Of a stretch of DNA of 64,000 bases, positions 58,785 to 64,000 are shown in pieces. This DNA comes from Propionispora sp. 2/2-37 (GTDB lineage: Bacteria; Bacillota; Negativicutes; Propionisporales; Propionisporaceae), in assembly GCF_001298735.1 (NCBI RefSeq), contig NZ_CYSP01000016.1, positions 29,642 through 93,641 on the forward strand. The letters run 5' to 3'. The notes beneath the pieces are model-generated. The model did not search any database and was not told where the DNA came from. It saw nothing but the letters and a program-made list of their open reading frames with translations. The position numbers were made by a program, and so were the translations under genes. Position 1 is the stretch's first letter. The number at the start of each line of letters is the position of its first letter.

Positions 58785-59216
58785 ATGGGAGTCGATATGA
58801 AAAACTCTGAAGGCTACATGGACTTAGTGCCATATCAAGCAATTACAAATATTGAAAGAGAGGATAAGGCGGTATCAAAACCCGCCTTCCGTCCTTTGGT
58901 TTATATCTGCGCCCCTTTTAATGGAGCTGTTAAGGAAAATACATTAAAGGCCACTCGTTTTGCAGAGTTTGCTTTTAATCGTGGCTGTATTCCACTAACT
59001 CCACACCTTTTATTTCCTTTCATGGATGACAACAATGAGCAAGAACGTGACCTCGCTATTTTCATGGATATCATCCTTATGGGTAAATGCCAGGAGGTGT
59101 GGGTACTCGGTGACGTTATTTCAAGGGGTATGAGTATTGAAATTGAAAAGGCAAAGAAACGCAGACAGCCGGTCAGATATTTCAATAAAGACTTTGAGGA
59201 GGTAAAAGCTCTATGA
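58785..59216 (+). CDS. DUF4406-like nucleoside-hydrolase-fold protein
   Basis: About 143 residues. After an unstructured N-terminus, VYICAPFNGAVKENTLKA (near 47) and EVWVLGDVISRGMSIEIEKA (near 109) match the DUF4406/nucleoside 2-deoxyribosyltransferase-like fold, common in Firmicute phages near replication genes. The catalytic chemistry is not established for this group. ATG follows GGAGGTG; its stop overlaps the VapE-type start. Confidence 0.75.
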   Translation: MGVDMKNSEGYMDLVPYQAITNIEREDKAVSKPAFRPLVYICAPFNGAVKENTLKATRFAEFAFNRGCIPLTPHLLFPFMDDNNEQERDLAIFMDIILMGKCQEVWVLGDVISRGMSIEIEKAKKRRQPVRYFNKDFEEVKAL

Positions 59217-61570
59217 AAATAGCATACGGCAACAGCCGAATGGATAAGAAGTGGAAGAACACAGATATCAGCTGGGAGGATTTCTGCTCCCGTGTTAAGA
59301 CAACACAGCGTACCACCGAAACCGTGGAAGAATATCGCAAGATGAAAAAGGGTGGGCAAGATTCAATCAAAGATGTCGGAGGTTTCGTCGGCGGCCATAT
59401 AAAAGACGGCAGACGTAAAAAAGGCAATGTGTTGTCACGCTCCATGTTAACTCTTGATATGGACTACGCAACCAGCGGTATATGGGATGAAATTTGCACC
59501 TTATTCACGTATCAGTGTTGTATTTATTCTACACATAAGCATACCCTAGAAAATCCAAGGCTTAGGCTGATCATTCCTCTTTCCCGGGATGTGGGAGAGG
59601 AAGAATATGCTGCGGTCAGCCGCATGGTAGCAAAGGAGGTAGGCATCGACCTTTTTGATGACACTACCTATGAGCCGGAAAGGCTGATGTATTGGCCATC
59701 TACATCAAGAAACGGCGAGTTTGTATATAAAGAAAAAGAAGGCTCACTTCTTGACCCTGATGTGTTTCTTAATAAATATGATGATTGGCATGACACAAGC
59801 ACTTGGCCAGTATCCTCAAGGCAATCAGAGGTTATAGAGCGTACATTAAAAGAACAGGCTGACCCGCTTTCCAAGGAAGGTGTGGTCGGCACTTTCTGCC
59901 GTACTTATTCGGTAAGAGATGCGATTGATAAATTCCTGGAAGGTGTATATGAGCCTTCAGTGATGACAGGCAGATATGATTATATGCCGGCTGACTCAAG
60001 TGCCGGTGTCATTATCTATGACGATAAGTTTGCATATTCCCATCATGCGACAGATCCTGCAAGCGGGAGACTGCTTAATGCCTTTGACCTTGTTCGTATT
60101 CATAAGTTTGGCAATTTGGATGACAGAGCATCGGAGGGTACATCTCCGAGTAAGCTGCCGTCCTATGTTGCTATGTGTGAATTTGCCATTAAGGACGATG
60201 AAGTAAAGGCTCAGTTTGCCAAAGAACGAATGAACCAGGCAACGGTTGAATTTACTGAAGACACTTGGCAGACAGCACTTGAACTTGATAAACAAGGCAA
60301 GATTAAGGATAACCTCGACAATATTGTTCTTATAATCCGAAATGACCCGGAACTTCAGTCCCTTGCCTTTAACAAACACCGTGACGGCATCGATGCAAGA
60401 AACGGTCTGCCCTGGAATCAGATGAAAGAAGGGTGGAATGACTCGGACAATGCCGCTTTAAAGGTGTATCTCTCCAATAAATACGGGGTCTACTCCCCAA
60501 CCAAGACGAAAGATGCAACTCTTGCTGTAGCGGCAGAGCGAGCATATCACCCTATAAAAGAATACCTCGATAATCTGCCCAGTTGGGATGGAATAGACAG
60601 AGTTGAAACTCTGCTTGTTGATTGTTTCGGAGCAACAGATAACTCCTATACAAGAGCCGTCACAAGAAAGACAATGGTTGCTGCGGTAGCACGTATTTAT
60701 CATCCTGGAACAAAGTTTGACAGCGTACTTATCCTTAATGGTCCACAGGGAATCGGTAAATCAACCTTTTTTGCAAAACTTGCCGGGGATTGGTTTTCTG
60801 ATAGCTTGACCCTAACGGATATGAAGGATAAATCCGGTCCCGAAAAATTGCAGGGATATTGGATGCTGGAACTTGGTGAGCTTGCCGGAATGCGTAAGAC
60901 CGATGTGGAGGTTGTGAAATCCTTTATATCAAGGTCTGATGACAAGTACCGTGCCAGCTACGGAGTCAATGTAGAAAGTCATCCTCGTCAATGTGTAATT
61001 GTAGGGTCTACCAATGCAGAGAGTGGATTCCTTCGTGATATCACAGGCAACAGAAGGTTCTGGCCGGTTCGTATCAGCGGTAACGGTAAAAAGAAAGCCT
61101 GGCAGTTGTCTGTATATGATGTTGAGCAGATTTGGGCAGAAACACTGGTGCTTTATGAGAAGGGTGAAAAGCTCTACCTTGAAGGTGATGATGTACATTT
61201 AGCAACCAGTGAGCAGGATGATGCCATGGAAAGCGATGAGCGTGAAGGGCTGGTTCGTACTTATCTCGATACGCTTTTACCGGAGGATTGGGATACTATG
61301 TCAGCTTACGAGCGTAGAAACTTCCTAAACGGTAGTGAATTTGGCGGAGGGTCCCATGTCGGTACGGTAGAACGTAGCCTTGTTTGCAATATGGAAATCT
61401 GGTGTGAGTGTTTCGGTAAAGAGGCGGCTGCCATGAAACCTGCAGACTCTTATGCCATTGCAGGCATTATGAAGAAGATTGGTGATTGGAACAAATACAC
61501 CGGGAACAAGAACGGAACAAGCAATTTTCCGATTTACGGCAAGCAACGTTGTTACGAGCGAAAAAGGTAA
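59213..61570 (+). CDS. VapE/VirE-type primase-helicase
   Basis: The 785-residue protein has an N-terminal primase-like part (SMLTLDMDYATSGIW near 80; RLMYWPSTS near 162) and a C-terminal superfamily 3-like ATPase with Walker A NGPQGIGKST at about 507-517, MLELGELAGM near 553 and the sensor-like GSTNAESGFLRDITGNRRFW near 597. Length and end (FPIYGKQRCY) are those of intact 'virulence-associated E' proteins. It should start replication of the phage-like element. The ATG overlaps the preceding TGA. Confidence 0.9.
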   Translation: MKIAYGNSRMDKKWKNTDISWEDFCSRVKTTQRTTETVEEYRKMKKGGQDSIKDVGGFVGGHIKDGRRKKGNVLSRSMLTLDMDYATSGIWDEICTLFTYQCCIYSTHKHTLENPRLRLIIPLSRDVGEEEYAAVSRMVAKEVGIDLFDDTTYEPERLMYWPSTSRNGEFVYKEKEGSLLDPDVFLNKYDDWHDTSTWPVSSRQSEVIERTLKEQADPLSKEGVVGTFCRTYSVRDAIDKFLEGVYEPSVMTGRYDYMPADSSAGVIIYDDKFAYSHHATDPASGRLLNAFDLVRIHKFGNLDDRASEGTSPSKLPSYVAMCEFAIKDDEVKAQFAKERMNQATVEFTEDTWQTALELDKQGKIKDNLDNIVLIIRNDPELQSLAFNKHRDGIDARNGLPWNQMKEGWNDSDNAALKVYLSNKYGVYSPTKTKDATLAVAAERAYHPIKEYLDNLPSWDGIDRVETLLVDCFGATDNSYTRAVTRKTMVAAVARIYHPGTKFDSVLILNGPQGIGKSTFFAKLAGDWFSDSLTLTDMKDKSGPEKLQGYWMLELGELAGMRKTDVEVVKSFISRSDDKYRASYGVNVESHPRQCVIVGSTNAESGFLRDITGNRRFWPVRISGNGKKKAWQLSVYDVEQIWAETLVLYEKGEKLYLEGDDVHLATSEQDDAMESDEREGLVRTYLDTLLPEDWDTMSAYERRNFLNGSEFGGGSHVGTVERSLVCNMEIWCECFGKEAAAMKPADSYAIAGIMKKIGDWNKYTGNKNGTSNFPIYGKQRCYERKR

Positions 61571-61784
61571 TGGTAGTTCCTTGTTCTATGGTTGATTCCT
61601 ATTGTCGTTCTCTTAAAACCATATGAAACATCGATACTTCGGCTTTACAGGAATAACATGAACAAGAATTTAACTACTGAGCTATAGGTATAAAAGTAAT
61701 AAATAGAGACGTACTGTGTGCGCGTGTATAGGAAAATTGGTTCAAGTTGTGCTTCTTGTTCCCCATTAAGAAATGGAGGATATT

Positions 61785-62072
61785 ATGCAAGAAAAATATA
61801 TAGAGCAAAAACTTGTAGCAGCAGTTAAAAACATGGGAGGCATTGCACCGAAGTTTGTAAGTCCTGGGTTTGATGGTGTGCCAGACCGAATTGTACTGCT
61901 CCCTATGGGAAGGATCGCATTTATTGAATTAAAGGCACCGGGTAAAAAGCTGCGTCCTCTGCAAGTAAGGCGAAAAAGGCAACTGGAAGCGTTAGGGTTT
62001 TTGGTTTACTGCATTGATGGTGTAGAGCAGATAGACGAAGTGTTACGAAAGATGGGAGGTGATGCCGAATGA
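61785..62072 (+). CDS. VRR-NUC domain nuclease
   Basis: The 95-residue protein is one VRR-NUC domain: EKYIEQKLVAAVKNMGG at the start, then the catalytic GVPDRIVLLPMGRIAFIELK (Asp near 38, Glu-x-Lys near 52-54) and QVRRKRQLEALGF. These stand-alone nucleases sit between VapE and SNF2 genes in Firmicute phages and act as structure-specific DNA nucleases. ATG 61785 is spaced 7 bases from GGAGG; ATG 61773 overlaps that site. It overlaps the helicase start by 4 bases. Confidence 0.9.
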   Translation: MQEKYIEQKLVAAVKNMGGIAPKFVSPGFDGVPDRIVLLPMGRIAFIELKAPGKKLRPLQVRRKRQLEALGFLVYCIDGVEQIDEVLRKMGGDAE

Positions 62073-63426
62073 AGTTCATACCACACGATTATCAGCAGTA
62101 TGCGATTGATTTTATAGAGGGCAAGTCAATATCTGCAATATTCCTTGATATGGGCTTAGGTTAGGAAAAACAGCAATTACTCTTACTGCATTGTTTGACC
62201 TATGTCTTGATAAATTTGAAATCAGAAAAGTCTTGATTATTGCACCACTAAGAGTCGCATCTCAAACATGGTCTGCAGAAATAAATAAATGGGATCACCT
62301 CAAAGGATTATCTTACGCTGTGGCTGTAGGAACGGAAAAAGATAGAATCAATGCCCTTATGAAAAGAGCCACCATTTATATCATTAATCGTGAAAATGTA
62401 GACTGGCTTGTCAACAAAAGCGGTATTCCCTTTGACTTCGATATGGTTGTCATCGATGAGTTATCTTCTTTTAAGTCCTATGGTGCAAAGCGATTTAAAA
62501 GCCTTCTGAAAGTAAGACCATCTGTAAGAAGAATTGTAGGTTTGACGGGAACACCTTCAAGTAACGGACTTATGGATTTATGGGCAGAGTTTCGTGTCCT
62601 TGATTTAGGTCAAAGACTTGGAAGGTACATAACCCACTACCGTAGCGCCTACTTTGTACCAGATAAGCGAAATGCTGAGATTGTCTTTTCATATAAGCCG
62701 TTGCCAGGTGCTGAAGAAAAGATATACAACCAAATATCTGATATTACGATTTCTATGAAGTCTGCAGATTATCTCAAAATGCCTAAATGCATCACAAATG
62801 AAGTACCTGTGTATCTGAGTGAAAAGGAATGGAGCATTTATTCTGATTTCCGAGATGAGATGGTAGCAAATTTAGGTGATGAGGAAATTGATGCAGTAAA
62901 TGCGGCAGTTCTTTCCGGCAAACTCCTGCAGATGTCCAACGGTGCTGTCTATGATGATAAAAACAAGGCACATTTGATTCATGATAGAAAGCTTGATGCA
63001 CTGGAGGACCTAATTGAAGGAGCAAACGGAAAACCGGTGCTTGTTGCCTACTGGTATAAGCATGACCTGGAGCGTATCCAGAAGAGGTTTCCCGTTAGGC
63101 AGATAAAGTCATCGAAAGATATAGAAGATTGGAATGATGGCAGTATTCCAATCGCCGCTATTCATCCAGCAAGTGCAGGACACGGCCTTAATCTTCAAAG
63201 CGGTGGTTCTACCCTTATATGGTTTGGACTTACCTGGTCTTTGGAGTTGTATCAGCAAACCAATGCCCGCCTTTACAGGCAAGGTCAAAATGAAACGGTT
63301 GTGATACACCACATTATTGCTAAAGATACCATAGATGAAGATGTGATGACTGCACTTACAAGAAAAGAAAAAACACAAACCTCTTTAATTGATGCTGTAA
63401 AAGCAAAATTGGAGGTGGTGCGATGA
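62069..63426 (+). pseudogene. SNF2-family helicase interrupted in Walker A
   Basis: Reading from ATG 62069 gives the normal N-terminus (FIPHDYQQYAIDF ... IFLDMGLG) and then TAG at 62162. A tandem TTAGG-TTAGG at 62156-62165 is a 5-base duplication; removing one copy restores GLGKTAITLTA and joins the long frame to 63426. That frame holds the Walker B-like VVIDELSSFKS, LTGTPSSNG, and the second RecA domain (HPASAGHGLNLQ, TNARLYRQGQ). The rest is full length. Either a real inactivating mutation or a sequence error. Confidence 0.85.
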
Positions 63427-63647
63427 CCGACCCTTATGAGCAACTTGCAAATGCCATTATCCTGCAAGCTGTCAAGGATTATAGGGATGCACTAAAAAAA
63501 CTGAAAAAACGTCCCCGCTATGATCCTGCGAAGGACATGATATCCGAGGTGGAGAGGTTCTTCCATTCTGATTGGTATAGAGAACTTACCTCTGTTGATG
63601 GGAATTTCCTAATCAAAAATTTAAGATCGGAGGTAAGAGAAGAATGA
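63423..63647 (+). CDS. Small conserved phage protein with RFFHSDWY motif
   Basis: The 74-residue protein begins with a helix (AIILQAVKDYRDALKKLKK) and ends with a segment VERFFHSDWYRELTSVDGNF. Short proteins with this ending stand between SNF2 and the sigma-like gene in many Firmicute phages. It overlaps both neighbours by 4 bases. The RFxHSxW segment is shared with the N-terminus of the left-edge regulator of the first prophage. Function unknown. Confidence 0.7.
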   Translation: MTDPYEQLANAIILQAVKDYRDALKKLKKRPRYDPAKDMISEVERFFHSDWYRELTSVDGNFLIKNLRSEVREE

Positions 63648-64000
63648 AAGTAAAGGAATACTTACACCAAGCGTATCGGCTTGATAAAAGAATAGAATCT
63701 GACATTGAGGAAATGGAGTGCCTCAGAGAAATGGCAACAAGTGTATCATCACCAAGCTGGGATGAGAAGGTGCAAACTTCACGAAGTACAGATGCCAAGT
63801 TTGTAAGGTGTTTAGAGCGGATTATGGATTTGGAAAGAAAGATAAATGCCGAAGTGGATAACCTTGTAGCACTCAAAGAACAGATAAGGTGCGTTATAAA
63901 CGAGGTTGCAGACACGGATGAACGCATGGTCTTACGCTATCGGTACGTTCATAACTTTACCTGGGAGCAAATCGGTGATGAACTTAATGCCGACAGAACA
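63644..64000 (+). CDS. Sigma-like late regulator (DUF1492), cut by right edge
   Basis: The 119 visible residues contain a coiled coil (LERKINAEVDNLVALKEQI) and a sigma region 4-like HTH (DERMVLRYRYVHNFTWEQIG) that continues beyond the window. DUF1492/ArpU-like proteins switch on phage late genes and are followed by terminase genes, so the structural module of this second element should lie to the right. The start has a GGAGGTAAGAG site. Confidence 0.85.
   Translation, partial: MKVKEYLHQAYRLDKRIESDIEEMECLREMATSVSSPSWDEKVQTSRSTDAKFVRCLERIMDLERKINAEVDNLVALKEQIRCVINEVADTDERMVLRYRYVHNFTWEQIGDELNADRT

Overview
The window reads as a bacterial chromosome from the Firmicutes, most likely a diderm Negativicute such as a Sporomusaceae member; that placement is inference. 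It rests on a host core with addB-addA, an Hsp20 gene and a perfect CIRCE operator, and on a prophage that joins an HK97-type head to a lambda-style tail tip (L, K, I/J genes), a tail type I associate with diderm hosts. No rRNA or tRNA gene was found.

Region 1 (left edge to about 36.1 kb) is the late half of a siphovirus prophage. In order it carries a late regulator cut by the left edge, a candidate activator-dependent promoter, small genes, a cluster of three perfect DnaA boxes, two DNA methyltransferases, terminase small and large subunits, HNH nuclease, portal, prohead protease, capsid, head-tail connectors, tail tube, a reversed RelE/AbrB toxin-antitoxin pair, tail chaperones joined by a -1 frameshift, tape measure, lambda M/L/K/I-J-like tail tip genes and several fibre genes. 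A radical SAM/SPASM enzyme then follows directly after a virion-like protein that ends in a cysteine-rich tail. After it come a holin/GH25 lysis cassette, two membrane-anchored proteins, a diguanylate cyclase with its own promoter, and two tandem large serine recombinases. The phage right end should lie between about 36.1 and 36.5 kb.

Region 2 (36.5 to 48.3 kb) is host DNA: addB, addA, hsp20, a methyltransferase, then a decaying stretch with a broken CIRCE-controlled htrA and a broken P1-family peptidase.

Region 3 (48.3 kb to the right edge) is visibly AT-richer and looks imported from a low-GC Firmicute. It opens with short repeats, then a small HTH gene with a complete type I restriction-modification operon (hsdM, hsdS, hsdR). 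A second phage-like element follows: paired palindromic operators, a strongly folded leader RNA with a terminator, a sigma-like regulator, a BRO/KilA antirepressor, a DUF4406-like gene, a VapE-type primase-helicase, a VRR-NUC nuclease, an SNF2 helicase broken by a 5-bp duplication in its Walker A motif, and a late-regulator pair cut by the right edge.

The most novel candidate is the radical SAM maturase with its putative cysteine-tail substrate inside the tail-fibre module (26.4-29.1 kb). Other notable signals are the DnaA-box cluster, the folded leader RNA and the A-AAA-AAC frameshift site.
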